Source of the DNA: Paenibacillus endoradicis | GTDB taxonomy: Bacteria; Bacillota; Bacilli; Paenibacillales; Paenibacillaceae | Assembly (NCBI RefSeq): GCF_024721975.1 | Contig: NZ_JANQBB010000001.1 | Location: 372,001-436,000 of the forward strand | Direction of reading: 5' to 3' | Length of the DNA stretch: 64,000 nucleotides | Shown: piece by piece, positions 26,457 through 38,175 of the stretch | How the letters are laid out: every line of letters begins with the position of its first letter | How positions within the stretch are numbered: position 1 is the first letter of the stretch | Translations under genes and position numbers: made by a program | The notes under the pieces: generated by a model | What the model was told of the DNA's origin: nothing | What the model saw: only the letters and a program-made list of their open reading frames with translations | Databases searched by the model: none

Positions 26457-26948
26457 ATGCGATTTTATTATTATGTTATTGCAGTAGTTGTATTAATTTT
26501 GGATTTTTTCTCTAAAAAGTGGATTGTTAATAACATGAAAGAATATGATCAGTTTAGTGTGATTGGTGATTTCTTTCTAATCACTTCTCATCGAAATCGT
26601 GGTGCAGCTTTCGGAATACTGCAAGATCAACGTGTATTTTTTATAATAATTACTATTGTAATTGTTGGTGCAATTATTTGGTATGCACAATCCGTTCGTA
26701 AAAGCGGAAGCGTACTATTGTTATCGGGATTAGGACTAGTACTTGGTGGAGCAGTTGGTAACTTTATCGATCGTGCACGTTTTGGAGAAGTTGTTGACTT
26801 CTTCAAATTTAATTTTGGTAGTTATACATTTCCAATTTTTAATGTTGCAGATTCTGCAATAGTCGTAGGGGTAATTCTTATCATGCTTGATACACTTCTA
26901 AGTATGAAAGAAGAGAAGAAAGGCAAGGTAGCCGTAGAAAATGAGTAA
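26457..26948 (+). CDS. lspA: Lipoprotein signal peptidase LspA
   Basis: Membrane aspartyl peptidase that removes signal peptides from diacylated prolipoproteins (signal peptidase II). 163 aa with four membrane segments. Catalytic aspartates lie in GNFIDRARFGEVVDFF and FNVADSAIVVG; NRGAAFGIL is also conserved. ATG 26457 is chosen because GGGAG (26445-26449) is 7 bases upstream; the ATG at 26433 lies in the repeat stem. Overlaps the next gene by 8 bases. Confidence 0.95.
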   Translation: MRFYYYVIAVVVLILDFFSKKWIVNNMKEYDQFSVIGDFFLITSHRNRGAAFGILQDQRVFFIIITIVIVGAIIWYAQSVRKSGSVLLLSGLGLVLGGAVGNFIDRARFGEVVDFFKFNFGSYTFPIFNVADSAIVVGVILIMLDTLLSMKEEKKGKVAVENE

Positions 26949-27882
26949 CATTACAGAACAACAAGAGAATTACGAGTTTATCGCTAATGATGAGTCTCAA
27001 GGAATACGTATCGATAAGTTTGTAACAGATTCGATTGATAATGCAGCAATATCACGTACTCAAGTGCAAGAGTGGATAAAAACAGCTCATGTACAAGTGA
27101 ACGGAACTGTTATTAAAAGTAATTATAAAGTTCAGGAAAACGATACTATAACTGTACAAGTACCAGAAACACAAGCTTTAGAAATTATTGCTGAGAATAT
27201 ACCCTTAGAAGTTATTTATGAGGACAGTGATGTCATTGTCATTAATAAGCCACGTGGTATGGTTGTACACCCTGCACCTGGTCACCCTAAAGGTACTTTA
27301 GTCAATGCGCTGATGCACCATTGCAAAGATCTGTCTGGTATTAATGGAGTATTGCGTCCTGGTATTGTTCATCGTATTGACCGTGATACGACAGGATTAT
27401 TAATGGTTGCCAAAAATGATTTGGCGCATGTCTCTCTTGCGGAGCAATTGAAGGAACATTCAGTAACAAGACGCTATACTGCACTTGTTCATGGTAATAT
27501 GCCTCATGATTCAGGATCCATTGATGCACCAATTGGAAGAGATAGCAACGACCGCAAACTATATACGGTTACGGATGTTAATGCGAAGGATGCTATTACA
27601 CACTTCACAGTTGTTGAACGAATTGGTGGAGATTACACGATCGTTGAGTTACAACTAGAAACTGGTCGAACTCATCAGATTCGTGTTCATATGAAGTATA
27701 TTGGTTATCCATTAGCTGGTGATCCTGTCTATGGACGTAATAAAACTATTCCGTTAAAGGGACAAGCACTTCATGCTGGTATTCTTGGTTTCACGCATCC
27801 TCGCACAGGCGAACGATTACAGTTTGAAGTACCATTACCGGATGATTTTAATGAGATACTAATAAATTTAAGATCCCGTTAG
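26941..27882 (+). CDS. RluA/RluD family pseudouridine synthase
   Basis: Probable 23S rRNA (or tRNA) uridine isomerase, like B. subtilis YlyB, also next to lspA. An N-terminal S4 domain (residues about 20-80; IRIDKFVTDSI) is followed by the synthase domain. The catalytic aspartate is in GIVHRIDRDTTGLLMVAK near residue 145, and ETGRTHQIRVHM is near 240. 313 aa. Start codon overlaps lspA by 8 bases, so the pair is coupled. A strong terminator follows. Confidence 0.93.
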   Translation: MSNITEQQENYEFIANDESQGIRIDKFVTDSIDNAAISRTQVQEWIKTAHVQVNGTVIKSNYKVQENDTITVQVPETQALEIIAENIPLEVIYEDSDVIVINKPRGMVVHPAPGHPKGTLVNALMHHCKDLSGINGVLRPGIVHRIDRDTTGLLMVAKNDLAHVSLAEQLKEHSVTRRYTALVHGNMPHDSGSIDAPIGRDSNDRKLYTVTDVNAKDAITHFTVVERIGGDYTIVELQLETGRTHQIRVHMKYIGYPLAGDPVYGRNKTIPLKGQALHAGILGFTHPRTGERLQFEVPLPDDFNEILINLRSR

Positions 27883-27894
27883 ATCGAAAATTAT

Positions 27895-27945
27895 AAGACT
27901 GCAGATAAACTAGAAGTAGTTCTAGTTTATCTGCAGTCTTTTTTT
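27895..27945 (+). terminator. Terminator after the lspA operon
   Basis: AAGACTGCAGATAAACTAGAA pairs end to end with its complement, loop GTAG, followed by seven T. Confidence 0.93.
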
Positions 27946-28080
27946 GGATTATAAAATCTTCGATATAATTAAAAACTGCAATATGTACAAACAATTGATT
28001 ACATTCTGCATTATGTTTTAGTTTAATTTACGATATCCTTATACATAAGGAAAAGATATGTAAAGGATCGGTGATAGAGT

Positions 28081-29316
28081 ATGACAACAATGAATCAGCA
28101 TTTTCTAGAACTTCAAGGTAGTTATTTATTTTCGGAGGTAGCAAAACGCAGAACGAAATATATGGAACAAAATCCGCAAGCAGATGTTATTAGTCTAGGG
28201 ATTGGTGACGTTACAAGAGGACTTCCGCAAGCAGTTATTAAAGCGATGCATGCTGCTGTTGATGATATGGTTAATGTAGAAACATTTAAAGGATATGGTC
28301 CTGAACAAGGATATTCCTTCTTAATTAATGAAATCATAGCGAATGATTACAAAGCTCGCGGAGTTGAACTTAATACAGATGAAGTGTTTTTAAGTGATGG
28401 CTCGAAATGTGATGTTGGTAATATTCAAGAAATTTTCAGTACTGATAGCATAGTAGCTGTTCAAGATCCTGTATATCCTGTTTATGTCGATACGAATGTA
28501 ATGGCTGGACGTGCAGGTACATTTATTACCAATATCGGTCGTTATGAGAAAATTGTCTATCTTGATTGTTCGGCTAAAAATGATTTTAAACCAAGCCTTC
28601 CTACAGAAAAGGTTGACTTAATTTACTTATGCTATCCTAATAACCCTACGGGTATGACGTTAACGAAGGAAGAACTGAAAGTATGGGTAGATTATGCAAT
28701 CGAGAACGACTGTATTATTTTGTTCGACTCTGCTTATGAGGCTTTTATTACAGAAGATAATGTTCCTCATAGTATTTATGAGATCGAAGGAGCTAAAAAA
28801 GTTGCGATTGAATTCCGTAGCTTTTCTAAAACAGCTGGATTTACTGGTATCCGTTGTGCGTATACTGTTGTACCAAAAGAAATTCAAGGTCGCGACGTAA
28901 ATGGCAATGCAGTTAGTGTTAATGAACTATGGAATAGACGCCATACGACGAAATTCAATGGGGTATCCTACGTAACGCAAAAAGGTGCAGAGGCGATTTA
29001 TTCGACAGAAGGCAAAGCGCAAATAAGAGAACTAGTGGATTATTATATGACGAACGCTGCAATGATTCGTGAAGGTCTACGTGAAGCTGGCTTTTCCGTA
29101 TTTGGCGGAGTGAATGCTCCATACATTTGGTTGAAAACACCTGAAGGTTACAATTCATGGAGTTTCTTCGATTACTTATTGAGTGAAGCTAATATTGTGG
29201 GAACACCTGGCGTTGGATTTGGTCAATGCGGGGAAGGTTACTTCCGTTTAACTGCTTTTGGTAGTCGAGAGAACACAGAGCGTGCGATCGCACGTATTAA
29301 ACAGCTTAGTTTATAG
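28081..29316 (+). CDS. dapL: LL-diaminopimelate aminotransferase DapL
   Basis: PLP enzyme that turns tetrahydrodipicolinate directly into LL-diaminopimelate, bypassing the acylated intermediates of other lysine/peptidoglycan routes. 411 aa, fold type I. The family hallmark [12 protein letters not shown] is near residue 103, YPNNPTGMT near 185, and the PLP lysine lies in [12 protein letters not shown] near 260. N-terminal [16 protein letters not shown] and SLGIGDVT also match. A close homologue of another class I/II aminotransferase cannot be wholly excluded. Monocistronic: terminators lie on both sides. Confidence 0.92.
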   Translation: MTTMNQHFLELQGSYLFSEVAKRRTKYMEQNPQADVISLGIGDVTRGLPQAVIKAMHAAVDDMVNVETFKGYGPEQGYSFLINEIIANDYKARGVELNTDEVFLSDGSKCDVGNIQEIFSTDSIVAVQDPVYPVYVDTNVMAGRAGTFITNIGRYEKIVYLDCSAKNDFKPSLPTEKVDLIYLCYPNNPTGMTLTKEELKVWVDYAIENDCIILFDSAYEAFITEDNVPHSIYEIEGAKKVAIEFRSFSKTAGFTGIRCAYTVVPKEIQGRDVNGNAVSVNELWNRRHTTKFNGVSYVTQKGAEAIYSTEGKAQIRELVDYYMTNAAMIREGLREAGFSVFGGVNAPYIWLKTPEGYNSWSFFDYLLSEANIVGTPGVGFGQCGEGYFRLTAFGSRENTERAIARIKQLSL

Positions 29317-29404
29317 TAAATATCTAATTGGACTGACACATATTGATTTACTTTATAAGGAGCTAATCTAAGTTTTTATATCATTAACTTAATGCTCACA
29401 CTCT

Positions 29405-29487
29405 AGCAGACGCTGCATACCTCAATGGTTTCAAATCGACTGATCGCATAGTTGATTTGAAATGAGGGATCAGATGTCTGTTTTTTA
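29405..29487 (+). terminator. Long hairpin terminator after dapL
   Basis: CAGAC (29407-29411) pairs with GTCTG (29476-29480), followed by six T. The inner stem is TTTCAAATCGAC with GTTGATTTGAAA. Confidence 0.65.
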
Positions 29488-29628
29488 TAATGATTAATAT
29501 ACTCAGCTTAAAATTGGTGTTTTTTGCGGATAATGAACGAAACATCCATTCCATTTTTAAGGAGAATTTTTTAATTATTATAATGAGAATTGATTATAAT
29601 TTGGATGATGTAACTTGCACCGTTTCCC

Positions 29629-29657
29629 TTGACATATCGTGTCGAACATGGGATAAT
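29629..29657 (+). promoter_or_regulatory. pyr operon promoter
   Basis: TTGACA (29629-29634), 17-base spacer, GATAAT (29652-29657). Transcription would start about 29664, giving a 240-base leader. Confidence 0.75.
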
Positions 29658-29663
29658 TATTTC

Positions 29664-30463
<800 letters not shown>

Positions 30464-30475
30464 GGAGGCCATTTT

Positions 30476-31375
30476 ATGACGATTACTCAAACTCAATCAA
30501 GAAGTTTACTTGGTTTGAAGGATCTTAGTCAAAATGAGATTCAATCCATTCTTGACAGAGCTGCCTTCTGGGAACAACATGCCAATAAAACACATAACTT
30601 ACTTAACGGAAAATTTGTTGCAAACATGTTCTTTGAGAACAGTACGCGTACTAGAACTTCATTTGAAGTTGCTGAGAAACGATTAGGTGCAGAAGTTATA
30701 AACTTCAGTGCTGCGGCATCAAGTGTTGAAAAAGGTGAATCTATCTACGATACAGTTAGAACTTTAGAATCAATGGGAATTGATGCGGGTATTATTCGGT
30801 TAAAACCTATTGGCTTGCTAGCTGAAATGGCACCTAAAATTAAAGTTCCTCTAATTAACGCAGGTGATGGTAACAACGAACATCCAACTCAAGCTTTGCT
30901 TGATCTATATACAATGCAAAAACATTTCGGTACGTTAAAAGGTTTGAATGTAGCGATTATCGGTGACATTCTGCATAGCCGAGTGGCAAGAAGTAATCTA
31001 TATGCACTTCGTCAATTTGGCGCGAATGTGATGTTCTGTGCTCCTGACGATATGCAAGCCAAAGATCTTGATGTGCAATATGTAAGTATGGAAAAAGCAA
31101 TAAAAGCAGATGTAGTTATGATGTTAAGGGTTCAGCTTGAGCGTCATTCATCTGGAATATTGAAATCAGCAGATACTTATCGTGAAAGTTATGGTCTTAC
31201 TGTAGCTCGAGCAAGCCAAATGGCAAACCATGCGATTATTATGCACCCTGCGCCTGTCAATAGAGATGTAGAGATTGACAGTGAACTTGTAGAAGCTGCA
31301 AATTCGAAAATATTCCCGCAAATGGCTAATGGGGTTCCGATTCGAATGGCGGTTATCGAGCGTGCACTTGTATAG
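30476..31375 (+). CDS. pyrB: Aspartate carbamoyltransferase catalytic subunit PyrB
   Basis: Condenses carbamoyl phosphate with aspartate, the second step of UMP synthesis. The carbamoyl-phosphate site FENSTRTRTSFE is near residue 52. HPTQALLDLYTM is near 137 and HPAPVNRDVEI near 260, the aspartate-binding side. 299 aa. GGGAGG precedes ATG 30476. No pyrI-type regulatory subunit is present, as usual in Firmicutes. Confidence 0.96.
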   Translation: MTITQTQSRSLLGLKDLSQNEIQSILDRAAFWEQHANKTHNLLNGKFVANMFFENSTRTRTSFEVAEKRLGAEVINFSAAASSVEKGESIYDTVRTLESMGIDAGIIRLKPIGLLAEMAPKIKVPLINAGDGNNEHPTQALLDLYTMQKHFGTLKGLNVAIIGDILHSRVARSNLYALRQFGANVMFCAPDDMQAKDLDVQYVSMEKAIKADVVMMLRVQLERHSSGILKSADTYRESYGLTVARASQMANHAIIMHPAPVNRDVEIDSELVEAANSKIFPQMANGVPIRMAVIERALV

Positions 31376-31388
31376 ATAAAAATTTGTA

Positions 31389-31516
31389 AAGCTTCCGATG
31401 TACTTTTCATATACGAGAAGAAATATCGTGGGGTTAACGAAAAGTTGTAATGCTTTCGAAGTAACTTTTCGTTTACAGGAAGTTGTTCAAGATGCAACAG
31501 AAAAGTTTTTAGGAGG
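31389..31516 (+). repeat. Hairpin-SD repeat, two units before pyrC
   Basis: Unit 1: GCTTCCGATGT, then ACTTTTC paired with GAAAAGT. Unit 2: GCTTTCGAAGT, AACTTTTC(GTT)/(AAC)AGAAAAGTT with a bulged A. Unit 2 ends in TTTTTAGGAGG, which is the pyrC ribosome binding site. Fills most of the 147-base gap inside the operon. Confidence 0.75.
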
Positions 31517-31522
31517 ATGAAA

Positions 31523-32809
31523 ATGTCTTTATGGATTTTGAACGGTAAAGTATGGAATGAGTCTAGCGCTAATTTAGAAGGTAAGCATATACAAGTAGTA
31601 GATGGTAAGATTTCAGCGATTGTTGATGCAAATGAAACGGTTAATATAGAAGGTGCAGAAGTAGTTGATGCACAAGGTAAATTAGTATCTCCAGGTTTTA
31701 TCGATATGCATGTGCATCTACGTGATCCCGGCTTTACTCATAAAGAAGATATTATTACTGGTTCTCGTTCAGCTGCAAAAGGCGGGTTCACTACTATCGC
31801 TTGTATGCCTAATACAAGACCAGTTACAGATACTGCTGAAACGGTTAGATACATTATCGATAAATCCGAAGAAGCGCAATTAGTTAAAGTGTTGCCATAT
31901 GCCTCTATTACGAAAAATGAGCTTGGTCGTGAACTTACTGACTTTGCTTCATTAAAAGAAGCTGGAGCTATCGGTTTTACTGATGATGGCGTAGGCGTTC
32001 AAAACGCTCAAATGATGAAAGACGCAATGGCACTTGCAAAATCTCTTGATATGCCAGTTATTGCACACTGCGAAGATGATTCATTAGTTGTAGGTGCTTG
32101 GGCATCTGAAGGTGAGTTTTCACGCAAACATGGACTTAAAGGGATTCCTAATGAATCTGAAGCGATCCATGTAGGTAGAGATGTTTTACTTGCAGAAGCT
32201 ACCGGCGTACATTATCATGTTTGTCATGTAAGTACAGAACAATCAGTTCGATTGATCCGCCTTGCGAAACAAGTTGGTATTAAAGTAACTGCTGAAGTTT
32301 GTCCCCATCACTTAATCTTATCTGATGAGAACATTCCTGGACTTGATGATGCAAATTGGAAAATGAATCCTCCACTTCGTACACCACGTGATGTAGCAGC
32401 TGTTCTTGAAGGGTTAGAGGATGGTACTATAGATATAATCGTTACGGATCATGCGCCTCATAGCGCTGAGGAAAAAGCAAAAGGTGTTGACCTTGCACCA
32501 TTTGGTATCGTTGGTTTAGAAACAGCTTTCCCATTACTTTATACACACTTTGTAGAGACGGGCCGCTGGACACTTGGCTTCCTCTTGAAACGTATGACTC
32601 AAGATCCAGCTAGAGTGTTCCGCCTTGAAGAAGGTAGCCTTGAAGTTGGTAAACCTGCGGATATTACAATCGTAGATATTGAGAATGAACAAGCGGTTGA
32701 TCCTAGTACATTCTTATCTAAGAGCAACAACACACCATTTGGTGGTTGGAAACTTAAAGGATGGCCTGTAGCAACAATCGTAAATGGTAACATTGTCTGG
32801 ACTGAATAG
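31523..32809 (+). CDS. pyrC: Dihydroorotase PyrC
   Basis: Zinc amidohydrolase that closes N-carbamoyl-aspartate to dihydroorotate. The metal motif DMHVHLRDPG is near residue 61. Further metal ligands lie in IAHCEDDSLV near 177 and HVSTEQSV near 232, with the catalytic VTDHAPHS near 304. 428 aa, type I. ATG 31523 is 6 bases after AGGAGG (31511-31516); the ATG at 31517 touches that site, so is unlikely. Confidence 0.95.
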   Translation: MSLWILNGKVWNESSANLEGKHIQVVDGKISAIVDANETVNIEGAEVVDAQGKLVSPGFIDMHVHLRDPGFTHKEDIITGSRSAAKGGFTTIACMPNTRPVTDTAETVRYIIDKSEEAQLVKVLPYASITKNELGRELTDFASLKEAGAIGFTDDGVGVQNAQMMKDAMALAKSLDMPVIAHCEDDSLVVGAWASEGEFSRKHGLKGIPNESEAIHVGRDVLLAEATGVHYHVCHVSTEQSVRLIRLAKQVGIKVTAEVCPHHLILSDENIPGLDDANWKMNPPLRTPRDVAAVLEGLEDGTIDIIVTDHAPHSAEEKAKGVDLAPFGIVGLETAFPLLYTHFVETGRWTLGFLLKRMTQDPARVFRLEEGSLEVGKPADITIVDIENEQAVDPSTFLSKSNNTPFGGWKLKGWPVATIVNGNIVWTE

Positions 32810-32837
32810 AAAGAACAACTTTTGAGGAGTGAAACGG

Positions 32838-33977
32838 ATGCAAGCAAGACTATTGTTAGAAGACGGAACTATGTTTAAGGGATTATCATTCGGTGCTGAA
32901 ACTCAAACGATCGGTGAGGTCGTATTCAATACAGGTATGACAGGATATCAAGAACTTCTTTCTGATCCATCTTACTGTGGACAAATTGTAACGATGACTT
33001 ATCCACTAATCGGTAACTACGGTATTACTCGCGATGACTTTGAGGCTATTCGTCCTAATATTTATGGCCTAGCTGTTCGTCGTTATGAACCAATTCCAAG
33101 TAACTGGCGTGCACAATATTCATTAGGTGATTTACTTAAAGAATATGAGATCCCTGGTATTTCTGATATCGATACTCGTATGCTGACTCGTAAAATTCGT
33201 CAATTCGGATCTATGAGAGGTCTTATTACGACTGGTAATGAGCATGTTGAAGAACTTCTAGAACGTTTGAAAGCTACTCCAACTCTTCATGATCAAGTTG
33301 CAAGAACATCTACGGATTATGTGTACACGAATCCAGGTAGCAAAGAACGTATTGTTCTAATTGACTGTGGTTCTAAGAGTGGAATTATTCGTGAACTTTC
33401 CAAACGTAATTGCGACATCGTAGTCGTTCCACATGACACAACTGCTGATGATATTCGTCGCCTTGCACCAGATGGCATTCAATTGTCTAATGGTCCTGGG
33501 GATCCGAAAGATAATCTTCATGTTGCAGAAACAATTAAACAACTACTTGGTGAATTCCCAATCTTCGGAATTTGTCTTGGTCATCAACTATTTGCTCTTG
33601 CATGTGGTGCTGATACAGATAAATTGAAATTTGGTCACCGTGGTGGTAACCATCCAGTTAAAGAATTAGAAACAAACCGTTGCTATATTACATCACAAAA
33701 CCACGGTTATGCAGTTACAGATGAGTCTATCAAAGGTACTGATCTAATCGTGACACATATCAATAATAATGATAAAACAATCGAAGGCTTGAAACATAAA
33801 ACGTTCCCTGCATTCTCTGTACAGTATCACCCAGAGGCAGCTCCTGGACCAGAAGACTCTAGCTATCTATTCGACCAATTTATTGAAATGATTCGCAAAC
33901 ATAAGATAGAAAATCCGCAAAAACCTCGTCAAGCTGTATTGTCGGAAATGTTGAGAGGAGAATTACAAAATGCCTAA
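32838..33977 (+). CDS. carA: Carbamoyl-phosphate synthase small subunit CarA (PyrAA)
   Basis: Glutaminase subunit supplying ammonia to CarB. The N-terminal CPSase domain ([15 protein letters not shown]) is followed by a class I amidotransferase domain. The nucleophile is in [15 protein letters not shown] near residue 245; the His/Glu pair is in [13 protein letters not shown] near 330. 379 aa. ATG 32838 is 8 bases from GAGGAG; a GTG at 32829 is inside that site. Overlaps carB by 8 bases, giving near-equal subunit synthesis. Confidence 0.95.
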   Translation: MQARLLLEDGTMFKGLSFGAETQTIGEVVFNTGMTGYQELLSDPSYCGQIVTMTYPLIGNYGITRDDFEAIRPNIYGLAVRRYEPIPSNWRAQYSLGDLLKEYEIPGISDIDTRMLTRKIRQFGSMRGLITTGNEHVEELLERLKATPTLHDQVARTSTDYVYTNPGSKERIVLIDCGSKSGIIRELSKRNCDIVVVPHDTTADDIRRLAPDGIQLSNGPGDPKDNLHVAETIKQLLGEFPIFGICLGHQLFALACGADTDKLKFGHRGGNHPVKELETNRCYITSQNHGYAVTDESIKGTDLIVTHINNNDKTIEGLKHKTFPAFSVQYHPEAAPGPEDSSYLFDQFIEMIRKHKIENPQKPRQAVLSEMLRGELQNA

Positions 33978-36900
33978 AAATAATAAACTTAAAAAAATCC
34001 TTGTAATTGGCTCAGGTCCTATCGTCATCGGACAAGCGGCGGAATTTGACTATGCTGGTACTCAAGCATGTCAAGCTTTGAAAGAAGAAGGTTATGAAGT
34101 CGTTCTAATCAACAGTAACCCAGCAACAATTATGACAGATACAAATATGGCTGATAAAGTTTACATCGAGCCGATTACACTTGACTTTGTATCTCAAATT
34201 ATTCGTCAAGAACGTCCAGATGGTTTGCTTCCAACACTTGGTGGTCAAACGGGTCTAAACATGGCAGTTGAACTTGCTCGTGCTGGCGTACTTGAGCAAG
34301 AAAATGTTCAGTTACTAGGTACTCAACTTACTGCAATTGAAAAAGCAGAAGATCGCGATTTGTTCCGTGATCTTATGCGTGAACTTGATCAACCGGTTCC
34401 AGATAGTGATATCGTAACTACAGTTGAAGATGCTGTAGCGTTCGCTAACACAATTGGCTACCCGATCATCGTTCGTCCTGCTTACACACTAGGTGGTACA
34501 GGCGGCGGTATCTGTGCAGACGAAGAAGAACTTCGCGAAACAGTAGCTTCAGGTATTCGTTATTCTCCAATCAACCAATGTCTAATTGAGAAATCAATTG
34601 CTGGTATGAAAGAAGTAGAGTACGAAGTAATGCGTGATGCTAACGATAACTGTATCGTTGTATGTAATATGGAAAACTTTGATCCAGTTGGTGTTCATAC
34701 TGGTGACTCTATCGTAGTTGCTCCTTCTCAAACATTGTCTGATCGTGAATATCAAATGCTTCGTTCCGCATCATTGAAAATCATTCGCGCTTTGAACATT
34801 GAAGGTGGCTGTAACGTACAGTTCGCTCTTGATCCGTTCAGTTTCCAATACTATGTAATCGAAGTTAACCCACGTGTATCTCGTTCATCTGCTCTTGCTT
34901 CCAAAGCAACTGGGTATCCAATTGCAAAAATGGCAGCTAAAATTGCAATCGGTTATACACTTGATGAGATCGTTAACCCAGTTACCGGTCAAACATATGC
35001 TTGCTTCGAGCCAGCACTTGACTATATTGTATCGAAAATTCCTCGTTGGCCATTTGATAAATTCGTTGATGCGAACCGTAAACTAGGTACGCAAATGAAA
35101 GCAACTGGTGAAGTTATGGCGATTGGTCGTACATTCGAAGAATCTATTCATAAAGCAGTTCGTTCATTAGAAATTGGTGCACATCGTATTCATTTGAAAG
35201 AATCTACTGAGCTTTCTGAGGATGTACTTCGTACACGTCTAATGAAACCTGATGATGAGCGTATGTTCCTAGTTGCTGAAGCATTCCGTCGTGGTTATGC
35301 TCTTCAAGAAATTCAAGATCTAACGAAAATCGACTGGTGGTTCCTTGATAAGATCGAAGGTATCGTGAAATTTGAAGATATCATTCGTTCAACAGCTGAG
35401 CTAACTGACGAGTTATTATATGAAGCAAAACGTAAAGGTTTCTCTGACCGTTCAATCGCTGAACTTCGTCAAGAAGGATTCCCTGGTGCTGCTTTCACGA
35501 ATGAAAATGATATTCGTGTACATCGTAAGTCTCAAGGTATGGTTCCAGTTTACAAAATGGTTGATACTTGTGCGGCTGAATTTGAAGCAGTTACACCTTA
35601 TTACTACTCCACTTATGAAGTAGAGAATGAAGTAACTGATACAACGAAAGAAAAAATCCTTGTACTTGGTTCTGGTCCAATCCGTATCGGTCAAGGTATT
35701 GAGTTCGACTACTCCACTGTTCATGCTGTATGGGCAATTCAAAATGCAGGTTATGAAGCAGTTATTATTAATAACAACCCTGAAACAGTGTCAACTGACT
35801 TCAGCACATCTGATCGTCTATACTTTGAACCTTTGTTCTTCGAGGACGTAATGAACGTAATCGAGCAAGAGCAACCAATTGGTGTAATCGTTCAGTTCGG
35901 TGGTCAAACAGCAATTAACCTTGCTTCTCCACTTTCTAAAGCTGGCGTTAAAATTCTTGGTTCTAGTCTTGAAAGTATCGATGAAGCGGAAGATCGCAAG
36001 AAGTTTGAAGCTCTTCTTCGTAGCTTAGACATCGCTCAACCAGAAGGTAAAACAGTAACAACGGTTGATGAAGCAGTAGCTACAGCTCAAGTTATCGGTT
36101 ATCCAGTTCTTGTACGTCCATCTTATGTACTTGGTGGTCGCGCAATGGAAATTGTATACTCTGATGAAGATTTGTTGAGCTACATGAAAGTAGCTGTTAA
36201 GATTAATCCTGAGCATCCGGTATTGATTGACCGTTACATGCTTGGTAAAGAAGCAGAAGTTGATGCGATTTGTGATGGCGAAACAGTGCTTATCCCAGGT
36301 ATTATGGAGCATGTTGAGCGCGCAGGGGTTCACTCAGGTGACTCGATTGCCGTATATCCACCACAATCACTTTCTGACGATATTAAGCAACAAATCGTAG
36401 ACATTACAATTAAAATTTCAAAAGCACTTAAAGTTATCGGACTTGTAAATATTCAGTTTGTTATTCACGAAGAGAAAGTATATGTGATCGAGGTTAACCC
36501 ACGTTCTTCTCGTACAGTACCATTCTTAAGTAAAGTAACGAATATTCCGATGGCAAATCTTGCAACTCGTGCAATCTTGAATGAGAGCCTTGCTGAGCTT
36601 GGTTATGTAGATGGCTTGTGGCCAGAAGATGATCATGTATCGGTTAAAGTTCCAGTATTCTCGTTCGCAAAACTTCGCCGCGTTGACCCTACACTGACTC
36701 CTGAGATGAAATCTACAGGTGAAGTAATGGGACGTGACGTACAATTTGCAAAAGCATTGTACAAAGGACTTATTGGTGCAGGTATGAAGATTCCTAACTC
36801 TGGTACAATTCTTGTAACAGTAGCGGATAAAGATAAGCAAGAAACAGTTGAATTAATGCGTGGTTTTGCTAACGTAGGTTACAAATTAATGGCAACTGGC

Positions 36901-37191
36901 GGTACTGCAGATGCACTTGAAGCAGCGGGCTTATATGTAGAACGTGTTAATAAACTAAGTGAAAACACGCCAAATATTCTTGACCATATCCGCGAAGGAC
37001 ATGCTCAATTCGTAGTAAATACACTTACGAAGGGCAAAACTCCAGAACGTGATGGCTTCCGAATTCGTCGTGAAGCAGTTGAGAATGGAGTAGTTTGTAT
37101 GACATCACTTGATACAGTAAGAGCATTGCTAACTATGATGCAAACAATTAACTTCTCATCTCGCGCTATGCCAGTTTTGCAACAGAAATAA
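33970..37191 (+). CDS. carB: Carbamoyl-phosphate synthase large subunit CarB (PyrAB)
   Basis: Makes carbamoyl phosphate from bicarbonate, ammonia and two ATP. 1073 aa with two homologous halves, each with a pre-ATP-grasp ([18 protein letters not shown] at residue 10; [18 protein letters not shown] near 563) and an ATP-grasp domain (GGTGGGI near 176; [18 protein letters not shown] near 712). The C-terminal MGS-like domain (residues about 935-1065; [14 protein letters not shown]) binds allosteric UMP/PRPP. AGGAG precedes ATG 33970. Confidence 0.97.
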   Translation: MPKNNKLKKILVIGSGPIVIGQAAEFDYAGTQACQALKEEGYEVVLINSNPATIMTDTNMADKVYIEPITLDFVSQIIRQERPDGLLPTLGGQTGLNMAVELARAGVLEQENVQLLGTQLTAIEKAEDRDLFRDLMRELDQPVPDSDIVTTVEDAVAFANTIGYPIIVRPAYTLGGTGGGICADEEELRETVASGIRYSPINQCLIEKSIAGMKEVEYEVMRDANDNCIVVCNMENFDPVGVHTGDSIVVAPSQTLSDREYQMLRSASLKIIRALNIEGGCNVQFALDPFSFQYYVIEVNPRVSRSSALASKATGYPIAKMAAKIAIGYTLDEIVNPVTGQTYACFEPALDYIVSKIPRWPFDKFVDANRKLGTQMKATGEVMAIGRTFEESIHKAVRSLEIGAHRIHLKESTELSEDVLRTRLMKPDDERMFLVAEAFRRGYALQEIQDLTKIDWWFLDKIEGIVKFEDIIRSTAELTDELLYEAKRKGFSDRSIAELRQEGFPGAAFTNENDIRVHRKSQGMVPVYKMVDTCAAEFEAVTPYYYSTYEVENEVTDTTKEKILVLGSGPIRIGQGIEFDYSTVHAVWAIQNAGYEAVIINNNPETVSTDFSTSDRLYFEPLFFEDVMNVIEQEQPIGVIVQFGGQTAINLASPLSKAGVKILGSSLESIDEAEDRKKFEALLRSLDIAQPEGKTVTTVDEAVATAQVIGYPVLVRPSYVLGGRAMEIVYSDEDLLSYMKVAVKINPEHPVLIDRYMLGKEAEVDAICDGETVLIPGIMEHVERAGVHSGDSIAVYPPQSLSDDIKQQIVDITIKISKALKVIGLVNIQFVIHEEKVYVIEVNPRSSRTVPFLSKVTNIPMANLATRAILNESLAELGYVDGLWPEDDHVSVKVPVFSFAKLRRVDPTLTPEMKSTGEVMGRDVQFAKALYKGLIGAGMKIPNSGTILVTVADKDKQETVELMRGFANVGYKLMATGGTADALEAAGLYVERVNKLSENTPNILDHIREGHAQFVVNTLTKGKTPERDGFRIRREAVENGVVCMTSLDTVRALLTMMQTINFSSRAMPVLQQK

Positions 37192-37216
37192 GAGCTAACC
37201 TATAGCATGTAAACAG

Positions 37217-37250
37217 TCGCTACAACTTTCTTATAAGAAAGTTGTAGCGA
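37217..37250. other. Perfect 34-base palindrome after carB
   Basis: TCGCTACAACTTTCTTA is followed at once by its exact reverse complement. No T run follows, so it is not a standard terminator. It lies 25 bases after the carB stop, before the hairpin array of pyrF. Confidence 0.7.
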
Positions 37251-37276
37251 TAAATTCATCTAGTAATAAACAAGAA

Positions 37277-37437
37277 GTTTAGATTATGCTTTCGATGCAA
37301 TTTTTCGTTGCGCGAAAAATTTTAGATCATGCTTTCGAAGTAACTTTTTGTTACTAAGAAGTATGTTCAAGTAGAAAACAAAAAGTTTAGATTATGCTTT
37401 CGATGCAATTTTTCGTTGCACGAAAAATTTTAGGAGG
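37277..37437 (+). repeat. Hairpin-SD repeat, three units before pyrF
   Basis: Units 1 and 3 are short: GCTTTCGATGC, AATTTTTCG, 5-base loop, CGAAAAATT (37299-37307/37313-37321 and 37407-37415/37421-37429). Unit 2 is long: GCTTTCGAAGT, AACTTTTTGTT (37342-37352) paired with AACAAAAAGTT (37377-37387), 11 of 11. The last ends in TTTTAGGAGG, the pyrF binding site. Stems differ from other loci yet pair. Confidence 0.82.
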
Positions 37438-37443
37438 CAAGGT

Positions 37444-38175
37444 ATGTCACTTACAAAAGCAGAAGCGGCTTCGAAAATAATGGTTGCTCTTGATTATCCA
37501 AGTGCAACTGCTGCGGAGCAGTTAATTCAGCAATTGAACGGAATTCCTTGCTACATGAAAGTGGGCATGCAGCTATACTACGCTGCAGGCCCCACTTTTG
37601 TAGAAGGGCTTAAAAATCGTGGTTTCCGCGTGTTTTTAGATTTGAAAATGCATGACATTCCTAACACCGTGAAAGGTGGAGCAGCGAGTATTACTGCATT
37701 AGGTGTTGATATGTTCAACGTTCATGCTGCAGGTGGTCGAGCTATGATGGAGGCTGCTCTCGAAGGAGTGCAACAAGCAAGCTCTAGTAATCAACGTCCT
37801 ACCGTAATTGCAGTTACACAATTGACTAGTACTAGTCAGGCGGTTATGAATGACGAGATTGGCATTGCGGGTACTGTTGAAGATGCAGTGCTTTCATACG
37901 CTAAGCTAACACAATTGGCAGGATTAGATGGAGTAGTTGCCTCACCGTCAGAAGTTATTGCGATTAAAAATGCATGTGGACAAGCTTTCCAAACGATTAC
38001 ACCAGGTATTCGCCCGTTAGGAGCAGCATTGAATGATCAATCGCGTATCATGACACCAAGTGAGGCTCTTCGTCAAGGTACAGACTATATGGTCATTGGT
38101 CGCCCTATTACAGCCGCAAATGATCCGCGTTCAGCAATTGAATCTATTATTGAGGAGTTAATCTCATATGAGTAA
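37444..38175 (+). CDS. pyrF: Orotidine-5'-phosphate decarboxylase PyrF
   Basis: Last step of UMP synthesis: decarboxylates OMP. TIM barrel, 243 aa. The catalytic Asp/Lys network is in [13 protein letters not shown] near residue 61; the phosphate-binding end [10 protein letters not shown] is near 190, with [12 protein letters not shown] near 220. GGAGG (37433-37437) is 6 bases from ATG 37444 and is part of the preceding repeat. Overlaps pyrE by 8 bases. Confidence 0.96.
   Translation: MSLTKAEAASKIMVALDYPSATAAEQLIQQLNGIPCYMKVGMQLYYAAGPTFVEGLKNRGFRVFLDLKMHDIPNTVKGGAASITALGVDMFNVHAAGGRAMMEAALEGVQQASSSNQRPTVIAVTQLTSTSQAVMNDEIGIAGTVEDAVLSYAKLTQLAGLDGVVASPSEVIAIKNACGQAFQTITPGIRPLGAALNDQSRIMTPSEALRQGTDYMVIGRPITAANDPRSAIESIIEELISYE

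Noticed and set aside
29577..29600. Fur-box-like ATAATGAGAATTGATTATAA before pyrR
   Set aside because: Poor symmetry and no iron link for the pyr operon; AT-rich chance match.
37277..37437. CRISPR-like spaced repeats before pyrF
   Set aside because: Only three units of unequal length, with internal pairing and a ribosome binding site at the end; no cas genes; same element occurs singly elsewhere.
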